Positions 1-6,959 of a stretch of DNA of 33,076 bases are shown one piece after another. How positions within the stretch are numbered: position 1 is the first letter of the stretch; each line of letters starts with the position of its first letter. The notes below the pieces were generated by a model. It saw only the letters and a list, made by a program, of their open reading frames with translations, ran no database searches and was not told where the DNA came from. The position numbers and the translations under genes are program-made. The DNA is from GCA-003244245 sp036494005 (GTDB taxonomy: Bacteria; Actinomycetota; Actinomycetes; Mycobacteriales; Pseudonocardiaceae). The stretch is from the NCBI GenBank assembly GCA_036494005.1, contig DASXOV010000048.1:1-33076 (forward strand), in the 5' to 3' direction.

Positions 1-157
1 TGCTGGGCCGTCTTATCAGCCCTGCTTCCCGGTAGTTAACGAAGCGGTAGAGGGTTAACTCATTGCACAACCTCCACACGTTTTCGGAGAAAAGGAGGTA
101 ACCGCCCACGATCCCCACGTAGTACGTCCGATCCGGATAGATAGCGTAAAGGCCCAT
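1..157 (-). CDS. partial hypothetical protein, C-terminus beyond the left edge
   Basis: An open minus-strand frame begins at an ATG (157-155) and runs without a stop to base 1, giving at least 52 residues starting MGLYAIYPDRTYYVGIVGGY and continuing with an aromatic- and Arg-rich stretch that includes LYRFVNYREAGLIRR. An in-frame TGA lies seven codons upstream, so this ATG is the only good start in the visible part. The AGAGG just before it could be a weak ribosome site. I do not recognise the family. The charged, Tyr/Arg-rich C-terminal part could be DNA-binding, but that is a guess. It is divergent from the truncated tRNA-binding domain to its right. Confidence 0.4.
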   Translation of the reverse strand, partial: MGLYAIYPDRTYYVGIVGGYLLFSENVWRLCNELTLYRFVNYREAGLIRRPS

Positions 158-227
158 ACGGGCCTCTTGTGGGGGTCAGCCGCCGCCATCTCGGTTCCTC
201 TCCTCCCGGCTCGGCGCCGACGAGCTC

Positions 228-671
228 GTGGAGATTGTCTTCGGTGGTAAGGACGTAGTCCGAGTGGGCAGTCTGGTCCCCGTTGCCCCACCCGGCACGT
301 GGGTCAAGCGCCGGCTTGGCCGCGAGGGGCCGATGAAGATCAGGCGGCGACGCTACCGCGGACAGGTATCCAACGGCATGTTATGCAGCCTCGACGAACT
401 CGGATGGATCAAACAGGGGCCCGATCAGGTGGCATTGCTGCAGGGTGTCGAGACCGGCGAGCGCCTCGACGGCGGCCTCGACTGGGCGAAGGTGATGAGT
501 CCGGCGCCGGCGGAGTGCGCGGAGACCACCGCCGAACTGTCCCTTCTCGAGATCCAGGCGTTGATCCATGACGCGTCCCCGTTAGGCGCCCATCGCGAAG
601 ACGCGGACACCGCGCGTGCGGCAGTGTTCCGGCCGGTCAAAGAGGTTGAGGTGGCAGCATCGAGGGGGTGA
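228..671 (+). pseudogene. 5'-truncated PheT-like tRNA-binding (EMAP/OB) domain
   Basis: The frame encodes VEIVFGGKDVVRVGSLVPVAPPG, then MKIRRRRYRGQVSNGMLCS and LDELGW. These match the OB-fold tRNA-binding domain found at the N-terminus of phenylalanyl-tRNA synthetase beta and in small stand-alone relatives; the RG-x-x-S-x-GMLCS-x-x-ELG core is diagnostic. The usual opening segment (HPNADxL-type strand) is missing. The frame is open upstream to about base 150 but has no start codon other than the GTG at 228, which has no convincing ribosome site. After the domain about 60 unrelated residues follow. I infer a 5'-truncated remnant or orphan domain; the family call itself is fairly secure. No synthetase catalytic part is nearby. 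Confidence 0.5.
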
Positions 672-979
672 GGGCTGCCCCGGACCGCAGATCCCGCGTC
701 GGCACCTACTGGCTCGGCCGAGACGCGACGCCCGAGGCCACGATCGCCCGCGCGGCGCGCTACGTGCCCCACAGCCGGACACCTCACACACCGTACTCGA
801 TCTGGGGTATGCCAGGCTGATCGCCTACCGCGCCGGTCGCAGGGCGGGTGTCTCCCCGGGCCGGACGCGTCCGGCCGTCCGCCCCGCCACGATTGCGGCA
901 TGCAGCGAACCTGCAGCGGCCCGGTGCAGAGTGCGGCCCGGCTGGATCCGTCCTCCGGCCCGATCAGCTGGGAGTCCCG

Positions 980-1507
980 ATGACCACGGCAACGATCTCC
1001 AGCGCTCCGCCGCGGCGGCGACTCGGCATCAGGACACGTCGCGCAGTGCTGATCGCCCACATTTCCTCGGCCGGTGCATGGTTCGGGATCGACGTCGTCA
1101 TGGCGGTGTTCGTTTTCACGGCCCTCTTCACCGGCGACGCGGCGATCAAAGCGTTGTGCTTTCAGGCTCTGGAGGTGTTCGCTGTGTGGCCTTTGTTGGT
1201 GACCGGCCTGATCTGCCTGGCCACCGGTGTCATTCTCGGGCTCGGAAGTAAATGGGGCGTGGTGCGGTACTGGTGGGTCGCCACGAAGCTCGTGCTCAAT
1301 CTGATCCTGACCGGGCTGGTGCTCGTCGCCCTGCGCCCTCAGGTTGCACAGTCCGCCGAACAGGCGAGGCAATGGCTCGCGGGCGAGCCGGTGACCCTCG
1401 GAATCGGCGACTTGATCTATCCACCGATCGTGTCACCGGCCGCCCTGCTGATCGCGATGACGCTCTCGGTCGTCAAGCCCTGGGGGCTGGCCCGGCTCCG
1501 CAGGTGA
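980..1507 (+). CDS. predicted four-helix integral membrane protein (DUF2269-like)
   Basis: The start is ATG 980, five bases after GGGAG (970-974), giving 175 residues. The open frame continues upstream, but the extra residues are unlike protein and lack a ribosome site. Four hydrophobic segments are visible: RAVLIAHISSAGAWFGIDVV..., a second around ALEVFAVWPLLVTGLICLATG, a third around WVATKLVLNLILTGLVLVAL, and a last near ALLIAMTLSVV. The opening His-x-x-Ser-x-x-x-Trp helix and the overall plan resemble small DUF2269-like membrane proteins of actinomycetes, whose function is unknown. It stands alone, convergent with the small gene ending at 1559. The membrane location is clear; no function is proposed. 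Confidence 0.75.
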   Translation: MTTATISSAPPRRRLGIRTRRAVLIAHISSAGAWFGIDVVMAVFVFTALFTGDAAIKALCFQALEVFAVWPLLVTGLICLATGVILGLGSKWGVVRYWWVATKLVLNLILTGLVLVALRPQVAQSAEQARQWLAGEPVTLGIGDLIYPPIVSPAALLIAMTLSVVKPWGLARLRR

Positions 1508-1558
1508 GGTTGCGGCGGTGCGGGGCAGGTCGCTACGGAGTCGAACCCGAAGATGGGA

Positions 1559-1771
1559 TCATCCGGATGACCGTCGCGGGGACCACGGATTTCCCCCGCA
1601 TCGCGGACACAAACCGGACACGGCTTGACCACGCATGGTCTGGCTCATGACCCGGCCGGCCCCTTTGCAGCGGCGACACGCCGCGTCCGGGTAGCGCCGT
1701 AGATTGTGCTGCCGCCGCACCAGCAGCCAGAGCGCGGCCACCACGAGTATCAGAGCGAGCTGCCAGCTCAT
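1559..1771 (-). CDS. small membrane-anchored protein with two CxxC-type motifs
   Basis: Seventy residues starting MSWQLALILVVAALWLLV form one N-terminal membrane helix. A basic segment follows, then AACRRCKGAGR and, about 25 residues on, LCPRCGGNPW. The paired CxxC/CxxCGG motifs look like a small zinc ribbon or a DnaJ-type Cys knuckle. Actinomycetes carry many such tiny helix-plus-zinc-knuckle proteins without known function. The ATG at 1771-1769 is preceded by a G-rich stretch that could serve as a ribosome site; the longer frame upstream to 1912 adds low-complexity sequence and is unlikely. A 15-base direct repeat lies 59-95 bases upstream. The helix and Cys pairs are seen; zinc binding is inferred. 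Confidence 0.6.
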   Translation of the reverse strand: MSWQLALILVVAALWLLVRRQHNLRRYPDAACRRCKGAGRVMSQTMRGQAVSGLCPRCGGNPWSPRRSSG

Positions 1772-2190
1772 GTCACGGCCCCCCGGCCTGCGCATCGGCC
1801 GCACCAGCCCGGCAGAGCAGGACATCTCTGCGTCGGCTGAGCTCCGGTCGGCGTCGGCTGAGCTCGCGTGATCGCTGTGCGTGATGCGCCAATTGGTACA
1901 GACGAGCATCACACACGCGCTTGCGTCCGTAGCCGGAATCCGAACATTCGGCTGGTCCGCGTACCTCGTGAGGCGCTATCGGACCGGCAACCTGTCATGG
2001 CCTCCTCCGTGTCATATACCGGCCGAATCCGGTACTGATCGCGTGAAACTCATCCAGCGACGCTCCGGACGTCCGCCGGTCCTGCCGATGTTCACAGCGG
2101 TTCGAGCGCCAAGCACACCGCAGGTGGACCGGAGGGATACGGATGCGCCGATCAGGCAACTGAACTGATGTCCAGGTAGGCGAGGAGACG
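1772..2190. other. intergenic stretch without a convincing gene
   Basis: About 420 bases lie between the start of the small Cys-motif gene and the small gene at 2191. A plus-strand frame (1881-2168) is open but has no ribosome site and an amino-acid composition unlike a protein. The stretch holds a perfect 15-base direct repeat, GCGTCGGCTGAGCTC, at 1830-1844 and 1851-1865. It also has two weak inverted repeats: AGCCG/CGGCT near 1930-1952 and ACCGG/CCGGT near 2016-2034. Promoters for both flanking genes are expected here, but none is unambiguous by eye. Confidence 0.4.
1830..1865. repeat. 15-bp direct repeat, 21-bp period
   Basis: GCGTCGGCTGAGCTC occurs at 1830-1844 and again at 1851-1865 with no mismatch. 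The 21-base period is two helical turns, which suits a dimeric activator or repressor binding one DNA face. It lies upstream of the minus-strand small membrane gene that starts at 1771. A regulatory role is inferred; the duplication is seen directly. Confidence 0.5.
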
Positions 2191-2448
2191 ATGGACAGGA
2201 GCGAGCTCGTGGAGACCCTCCGTCGTGCCCAGGTGCCCGATGCGCTGTTCACCACGGAGGACGAGGCATGCGACTACGTGCATGCCAGGCTCACTGAGCT
2301 CCCACCGCCGGCCCCGGACGCCGCCGAGCGGATCGCGGAGATTCTCGCCGATCGGGACGAGATCCAGCGGGACGCGAAGGAGGCCCCCCACCGTGCACTA
2401 CGGGAGGACGGGGCCCCCGGCCGTGGCGGGGAGCCACCCCCGCGGTGA
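2191..2448 (+). CDS. small hypothetical protein
   Basis: The frame encodes 85 residues beginning MDRSELVETLRRAQVPDALF. ATG 2191 is preceded by AGGAG (2183-2187) at three bases, which supports translation. The first 60 residues are acidic and helix-like, including AERIAEILADRDEIQRDAKEA; the C-terminus turns Gly/Pro/Arg-rich. The opening motif is reminiscent of small actinobacterial proteins that begin ELxxALRxAGVPDxLY, but the body differs, so this could be a truncated or refused relative. No membrane segment or catalytic motif is seen, and the function is unknown. Confidence 0.4.
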   Translation: MDRSELVETLRRAQVPDALFTTEDEACDYVHARLTELPPPAPDAAERIAEILADRDEIQRDAKEAPHRALREDGAPGRGGEPPPR

Positions 2449-2616
2449 ATCACCTGCCGTCGTCGATCAGGTGCCGGATGCGCTGATCCAGCGCCGGGCA
2501 CCGCCAGGTGGTCGCCGTTCCGGAGAACCGTCAGCCGCGCCTGACCGGTTCCAGAACGGCGACCACTGGCATTCCTGGGATCGCACTCGTGGCCGGTTCA
2601 ATGGCTCTTCCGCGGC

Positions 2617-3240
2617 TCAGCTTCCTACCTGTGGCGCCGCGATATGCGCATCCTCGTCCCATCCGGAGAAGACGATGGAAACAGTCATGGGGCCGTTCCC
2701 CTCGATCTGCATCGGGTAGGGCTTGTCGGCGTTGTCCGCGACGCGCAGGGTCGATTGGCCCGACTTCTCCGCCAGCTTCAGCGTGTCCTGGTCGCCGACC
2801 TTGTCCTTGCCTGCCAGGGTGAATTCCTTGTTCGTGCTCAGAATCTGCTGCAGGAATGTCTTCTTGTCCAGTGCCTGACTCAACTGGGCGACCCTGGGGT
2901 CATTGGCTTCCAGTTTCTGGTAACCCGGACCGGTCGACCCGGGGATGCCTTTGGCATAGATGGTGTTGCGGCTCTTGATGATACTGATGGTCTGACCGTC
3001 GGAGGTGAGTTCGTCTTTACCGTCGCCGTTGTTGGTGAGTAGGATGTCGACAATGCTCTTGCTGCCGTCTTGGGTCACGGATCCGGTGACGTGCACGCTG
3101 CTGGCGTCGTCCGCGCTCGTTCTGGCGTCGTTGAGGATCTCGCTGGGTGATTTCTTCGACAGATCGTCACCGCTACCGCAGGCTGCCAGACTCAGGAGCA
3201 GGGCCATTGAGCCGGCAGCGGCCTTGATCCGCAAGGTCAC
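2617..3240 (-). CDS. lipoprotein, LppX/LprG-like in outline
   Basis: A GTG start at 3240 follows AGGAAGAGG at about six bases. The 207-residue product has a lipoprotein signal, MALLLSLAAC, with the lipid-carrying Cys at 21, so it should be anchored on the outer face of the membrane. The mature part has SPSEILNDA, then DDASSVHVTGSV and short beta-rich segments ending in a Val-Ser-Ile-Val-Phe-Ser-Gly-Trp strand. This Ser-Val-His-Val opening and all-beta layout recall actinobacterial lipoproteins of the LppX/LprAFG type, which bind lipids; the similarity is by eye only. It is a single gene. Base composition is slightly less GC-rich at third positions than the neighbouring operons. Confidence 0.7.
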   Translation of the reverse strand: MTLRIKAAAGSMALLLSLAACGSGDDLSKKSPSEILNDARTSADDASSVHVTGSVTQDGSKSIVDILLTNNGDGKDELTSDGQTISIIKSRNTIYAKGIPGSTGPGYQKLEANDPRVAQLSQALDKKTFLQQILSTNKEFTLAGKDKVGDQDTLKLAEKSGQSTLRVADNADKPYPMQIEGNGPMTVSIVFSGWDEDAHIAAPQVGS

Positions 3241-3451
3241 GATGAGCCTCTTCCTATCGGTTTCCGGCCAGGTCCGGCCGAAGTCCCAGAGGGTAACGGC
3301 CGACCTTGGGCCGCGGTCGGCCGCACGGTGCGACGGGGCAGGAACAGGTGGGCCAGTGGGCCGACCCGCTCCTGGTCCATCCGGTCTAGTCGTCTGCCGG
3401 CCGGGTGGGTACCTGGCCGGCTCCGCTGCCCTGTCTGGCGCGGGGGCCGGG

Positions 3452-3757
3452 TCAGTACTGGGTGTCGGCGAGCACTCGGTCGATCTCGGCGGCGAGTTCG
3501 ACGTCCTGACCCGTGATCCCGCCCGCCGAATGAGTGCTGCACCGGAAGGTCACGCTGCGCCAGCGGATGTCGATGTCCGGATGATGGTTGCGCGCCTCGG
3601 CGATCTCGGCAACTGCTCGCACGGCCTCGATCGCCGCCGGGAAGCTGGGCAACTTCGCGGTGCGCACGATCGCGTCACCGTCGCGCTCCCAGTCGGTCAG
3701 CCCAGCCAGGGCGTCCTTCACCTGCTCGTCATCGCACAGTTCAGCCATGTCCCCCAT
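3452..3757 (-). CDS. pterin-4a-carbinolamine dehydratase
   Basis: The product, about 100 residues, dehydrates 4a-hydroxytetrahydropterin during recycling of the pterin cofactor used by aromatic amino-acid hydroxylases. The active-site signature is complete: EARNHHPDIDIRW carries the adjacent histidines, and THSAGGITGQDVELAAEID carries the third conserved His and the C-terminal helix. The length equals the family norm. Two starts are possible, ATG 3757 (MGDMAEL) and ATG 3748 (MAEL); both follow purine-rich sequence. The longer open frame to 3865 reads through a tandem repeat and is unlikely to be translated. No hydroxylase is visible nearby, so its partner is unknown. Confidence 0.88.
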   Translation of the reverse strand: MGDMAELCDDEQVKDALAGLTDWERDGDAIVRTAKLPSFPAAIEAVRAVAEIAEARNHHPDIDIRWRSVTFRCSTHSAGGITGQDVELAAEIDRVLADTQY

Positions 3758-3828
3758 CCTGTCCTGCCTGCGCTGGCGGCGCAGCGATGCCCGGGTCCTG
3801 GTCACTCTGCGGGACGGGCACAGCGGGC

Positions 3829-3878
3829 GGACACACCGTGCATGAGCGCCGGACACACCGTGCATGAGCGCCGGACAC
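3829..3878. repeat. 22-bp tandem repeat, 2.3 copies
   Basis: A 22-base unit starting GGACACACCGTGCATGAG occurs perfectly at 3829-3850 and 3851-3872, then a third copy breaks off after six bases (3873-3878). It lies 72-121 bases upstream of the dehydratase start and immediately after the end of the ABC permease gene at 3890. The unit length equals about two helical turns. It may be an operator or a slippage product; nothing in the sequence decides. Confidence 0.85.
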
Positions 3879-3889
3879 GCGGGTGGGGG

Positions 3890-4762
3890 TCAGGCGTCGC
3901 GGGTGGCCGTTCTGGCGAGGGTGAGCCCGAGGCCGATCAGGATGTAGCACCCCGCGCGGTAGGTACTGGTGAGGATGCCGTCGAAGGGGATCGGGTCGCG
4001 CAGGACGTCGGCGATCGCGACCCACCCGGTGGTGAGCAGCAGGGGGTGCAGCCAGCTCAGCGACGGGATCGCGTAGAGCACTCCGAACACGATCGCCCCG
4101 CCCAGGGTCGCCGCGAGCACCACCAGCGGATGGTCGGTGACCGACGAGATCGCCAGGGCCACCGCGCCGACCGCGAGCAGCTGCCCGACGGTCCACACCG
4201 CGGCGAGCGCGACCCGTAGCAACCCTGAGCCCGGACCGACCTGGGTACCGGAAACCGTGAGCATTCCCTGCGCGCTGCCGGAGGGACCCACCAGTACCAG
4301 GCCGGTGAGGACGCCCAGCACGACGATCGCGGTGACCGCGGCTGCCGCCACGGCCAGCACACCGACCCCCTTGACCAGCACCAGCCGCCCCCGGCCTACC
4401 GGCGCGAGCAGCAGTCCCCGCAGCGTGCCGTACCCGGACTCGCCGGCCAGCGCATCGGCGGCGGCCATCGCCACGACCAGCGGCAGCAACAGGGCGAGCG
4501 AGATCGTCAGCGCCACGACCGGCAGCACCAGGCCGTTGCCCACCACCTGGGACAGCAGGCCCCCACCTGGTGAGCTCACCACGATGCCGATCCCGATCAG
4601 GACCGGGAGCAGGGCGAGCAGGCCCAGCGCGATGAGGGTGCGCGGACGGCGGAACACCCAGCGCAGCTCACTGCGCAGCAGCCGCAGCAGCGGGGCGCGC
4701 ACCGGCCGGGCCCGGGGCGCTGCGGCCGCACTGACAGATGCCGCCGCGACTGGGGTGCTCAT
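3890..4762 (-). CDS. ABC-2 type transporter permease
   Basis: This 290-residue membrane protein starts at ATG 4762, overlapping the stop of the ATPase gene by four bases (ATGA), so the two are translationally coupled. After a cytosolic Ala/Arg-rich head (residues 1-40) come about six hydrophobic segments. The first is ALGLLALLPVLIGIGIVV; others lie around LVLPVVALTISLALLLPLVV and LVLVKGVGVLAVAAAAVTAIVVLGVL. The motif GESGYGTLRGLLLAPVGRGRLVLVK between segments is typical of ABC-2 permeases of drug, lipid or bacteriocin exporters. It should dimerise with two copies of the ATPase encoded upstream. The substrate is unknown; the LolA-like first gene of the operon suggests envelope lipid or lipoprotein work. 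Confidence 0.85.
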   Translation of the reverse strand: MSTPVAAASVSAAAAPRARPVRAPLLRLLRSELRWVFRRPRTLIALGLLALLPVLIGIGIVVSSPGGGLLSQVVGNGLVLPVVALTISLALLLPLVVAMAAADALAGESGYGTLRGLLLAPVGRGRLVLVKGVGVLAVAAAAVTAIVVLGVLTGLVLVGPSGSAQGMLTVSGTQVGPGSGLLRVALAAVWTVGQLLAVGAVALAISSVTDHPLVVLAATLGGAIVFGVLYAIPSLSWLHPLLLTTGWVAIADVLRDPIPFDGILTSTYRAGCYILIGLGLTLARTATRDA

Positions 4763-5727
4763 AGCTCACTTCCCTCGGTGAGCTGCGCGAACAGCTCGTC
4801 CAGCCGGGTACGCCAGCGTCGGACCTCGTGCACCGCGATCCCGGAGTGCACCAGCCTGGCCACCACGGTGGGCGGATCGGTCCCGGACAGCTCGACCCGC
4901 ACCCCGTCCGGGCAGCTCGCCGCACTGAACCCGGCTGCGGACAGCGCCTCGACCGCCAGCGCGGAGTCCGGCGTGCAGACCTCCAGCGCAGGCGAGTCGC
5001 CGTCGAGCAGGGTGGCCAGCGGGCCGGCCGCGATCAGTGCTCCCTGGGCGAGGACCGCGACATGGGTGCAGGTGGCCTCCACCTCGGTGAGCAGGTGCGA
5101 CGACACCAGCACGGTCGCGCCGTCGGCGTGCAGCTCGCCGATGATCCGCCGGACCTCGCGAGTCCCGGCCGGGTCGAGGCCGTTGGTCGGCTCGTCGAGC
5201 ACGACCAGCCGACGGGGCACCAGCAAGGCCGCGGCCAGGCCGAGCCGTTGCTTCATGCCCAGTGAGTAGGTGCGATAACGCCGGTTCGCCGCGGCCGCCA
5301 GGCCGACCCGCGCCAGCGCGGTCTGCACCGCGTCCGGGATGGCCCGGGTGGGCAGTAGCGGCTCGGCCGCCGCGCAGCGACGCAGGTTCTCCCGGCCGGA
5401 GAGGAACGGATGGAAACCCGGGCCCTCCACCAGGGCACCGACGTGCGGGAGCACCTCGGCGGCGGCGGCCGGTACCGGCGCGCCGAGCAGTTCCACCGTG
5501 CCCGCCGTCGGCCGGGACAGCGCCAGCAGCAGCCGGATCATGGTCGTCTTGCCGGAACCGTTCGGGCCCAGCACCCCGAGCACGGCGCCGGCAGGCACAT
5601 CGAGGTCCACAGCGGAGACCGCCACCGTCCGGCCGAATACCTTGCGCAGCCCCCGGATCCGGATGGCGGGCGGGTCCGGGCGGGCCTGGTCGCCGACCTC
5701 GGTCCGGGTAGCCGAGATGACCGTCAC
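4759..5727 (-). CDS. ABC transporter ATP-binding protein (ABC-2 exporter type)
   Basis: The 322-residue ATPase has Walker A GPNGSGKTT (about residues 54-62), a Q-loop region, signature YSLGMKQRLGLA, Walker B LVVLDEPTNGLDP and the switch His in SSHLLTEVE. The C-terminal 80 residues form the extra domain seen in CcmA/DrrA-like ATPases. It starts at a GTG (5727) that overlaps the stop of the LolA-like gene by four bases and ends overlapping the permease start by four, so all three genes form one tightly coupled operon. It powers the partner permease from the cytosolic side. The export direction is inferred from the family. Confidence 0.9.
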   Translation of the reverse strand: MTVISATRTEVGDQARPDPPAIRIRGLRKVFGRTVAVSAVDLDVPAGAVLGVLGPNGSGKTTMIRLLLALSRPTAGTVELLGAPVPAAAAEVLPHVGALVEGPGFHPFLSGRENLRRCAAAEPLLPTRAIPDAVQTALARVGLAAAANRRYRTYSLGMKQRLGLAAALLVPRRLVVLDEPTNGLDPAGTREVRRIIGELHADGATVLVSSHLLTEVEATCTHVAVLAQGALIAAGPLATLLDGDSPALEVCTPDSALAVEALSAAGFSAASCPDGVRVELSGTDPPTVVARLVHSGIAVHEVRRWRTRLDELFAQLTEGSEL

Positions 5728-6827
5728 CGGGTCAGGGCCGCTTCGAGCACCTGCTGCGGAACCGCACCGCCCGCGATCCGCCCGTCAGCGGCCACCAGCA
5801 CGGTGCCCACCTTGGTCTGCACGACCCAGCCATTGCCCCACGGCCCGCTCACCGGTCGGCCGACCTTCTTGACCAGCGCCAGCGGGTCGGCCGGAGTGCT
5901 TGGGCCGCCGTGTTCGGTTCTCGGCGCGGCCGGCGCTACGGCAGGCAGCCGCCCGAGCGCCACTGTGTCCCAGCCATCGCCCACGGTGCGAATCATGGCC
6001 CCGGCAGCGTCGGGGCCGCCCGGCGGGGCCTGTCCGGGCGCGTGGTCCCCGGGAGCATGGCCGGTCGGAGCTCGGGCCGGGTCGGGCTTCTTGACCGTGA
6101 CACCGTCGGGCGGGATGAACCGGAACAACGCCGGGTCCTGCGGCCCGACCTGCAGTTGGGTGAACCCGATCTGCAGCGCGGGATCGAGGGAGCCATTGGC
6201 CAGCACCGTGAGCTGCAGCGGCACCCGCGCGGCCGAGTCGACCGCGACCCGAACCTCGCGCAGCAGCGTCCGTTCGGTGGGCTTGGGAGTGAGTACTAAT
6301 TCGTAGACCGGCCGTCCGGCGACCATGGCGGTCCCATCCACGCCCACCGTGCTGCTCTGGCGGACCGCGCCGACCAGTTCCCGCGCGGCAGTGGCCGGAT
6401 CTGCCACCGGAGCGTGCTCCGGCGCCTTCGCCGCATCGTGGCTCAGTGCGGTCGCGGTGCGTGCGGCGGAGTCGTAGCGCCATAACGTCGAGCCGTCCTC
6501 GACCAGTACCTGCTCGCCGTCACTGGAGGGCAACGCCAGCCGTCCGCGTCCCTGGCCATCGGACCAGGCCCGGAACGTGGTGACCGGGGCAGCCAGCGCC
6601 GCGGCCGGGCCCGCCATACCGGGCAGCGCGGGTAGGCCCAGCGCATTGTCCACCTCGACGTTCCCCCCGAACGCAGGCGCCTTCGCGGTGAGCACTGAGG
6701 CCACCAGATCCTCCGGGGACACCGGTGGCAGGGCAGGCGCCGATCCGGCACTGGCAGGCAGTGTGAGCGCCCCGAGGCCGATCGCTCCCGCCGCCGTGGC
6801 TCCCAGCGCAGCCGTCGATAGCTTCAT
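5724..6827 (-). CDS. secreted LolA-like (DUF2092-type) lipoprotein-carrier-fold protein
   Basis: The start is ATG 6827, six bases after GGGAGG; the frame to 6875 lacks support. The 367-residue protein begins MKLSTAALGATAAGAIGLGALTL, a Sec signal ending PASAG. The mature part contains TFRAWSDGQGRGRLALPSS, LWRYDSAARTAT, YELVLTPKPTERTLLREVRVAVD and a final strand set with FRFIPPDGVTVKK. This order matches the LolA/LolB-like beta fold used by actinobacterial proteins to hold lipids or sense envelope state. A Pro/Ala/Gly-rich spacer and a Trp-containing C-terminal domain (WGNGWVVQTKVGTVLVAADGRIAGG) follow. It is first in an operon with an ABC exporter and diverges from a response regulator and kinase, suggesting shared control. 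Confidence 0.8.
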   Translation of the reverse strand: MKLSTAALGATAAGAIGLGALTLPASAGSAPALPPVSPEDLVASVLTAKAPAFGGNVEVDNALGLPALPGMAGPAAALAAPVTTFRAWSDGQGRGRLALPSSDGEQVLVEDGSTLWRYDSAARTATALSHDAAKAPEHAPVADPATAARELVGAVRQSSTVGVDGTAMVAGRPVYELVLTPKPTERTLLREVRVAVDSAARVPLQLTVLANGSLDPALQIGFTQLQVGPQDPALFRFIPPDGVTVKKPDPARAPTGHAPGDHAPGQAPPGGPDAAGAMIRTVGDGWDTVALGRLPAVAPAAPRTEHGGPSTPADPLALVKKVGRPVSGPWGNGWVVQTKVGTVLVAADGRIAGGAVPQQVLEAALTR

Positions 6828-6879
6828 TGCTTCCTCCCGATGGTCCACGCGGTTCACCGATGATGCTGCCCCCACCAGG

Positions 6880-6937
6880 CTGAGAAGGCCCTGAGACCTG
6901 AGAAGGCCCTGAGACTGGCGCTGAGAGGGATCTCAGC
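6880..6937. promoter_or_regulatory. candidate response-regulator operator between divergent operons
   Basis: An 18-base unit CTGAGAAGGCCCTGAGAC is exactly duplicated at 6880-6897 and 6898-6915. Within it the hexamer CTGAGA recurs at 6880, 6891, 6898, 6909 and 6921, with 11- or 12-base steps inside each pair. The last copy starts an inverted repeat, GCTGAGA/TCTCAGC (6920-6926 and 6931-6937). Phased direct half-sites of 10-11 bases are what OmpR/PhoB-family regulators bind. The block fills the 114 bases between the LolA-like gene and the response regulator, so autoregulation plus control of the ABC operon is likely. The repeats are seen; the binding is inferred. Confidence 0.65.
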
Positions 6938-6959
6938 GACGGTGTCGGCGGTAACCGGC

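Noticed and set aside
668..820. 50-residue plus-strand frame (RSRVGTYWLGRDATPEATIA...) starting GTG inside the stop of the truncated tRNA-binding domain
   Set aside because: The GTGA overlap is suggestive, but the upstream frame is itself probably a relic, there is no ribosome site, and no family is recognised.
1881..2168. 95-residue plus-strand frame in the 1772-2190 gap
   Set aside because: No ribosome site, composition unlike a protein, and a neighbouring frame with a proper ribosome site starts just after it.
6942..6959. GTG 6942 as start of the response regulator
   Set aside because: It would put the start only five bases from the operator-like repeat, and the added residues are not typical of the family; leaderless translation cannot be excluded.
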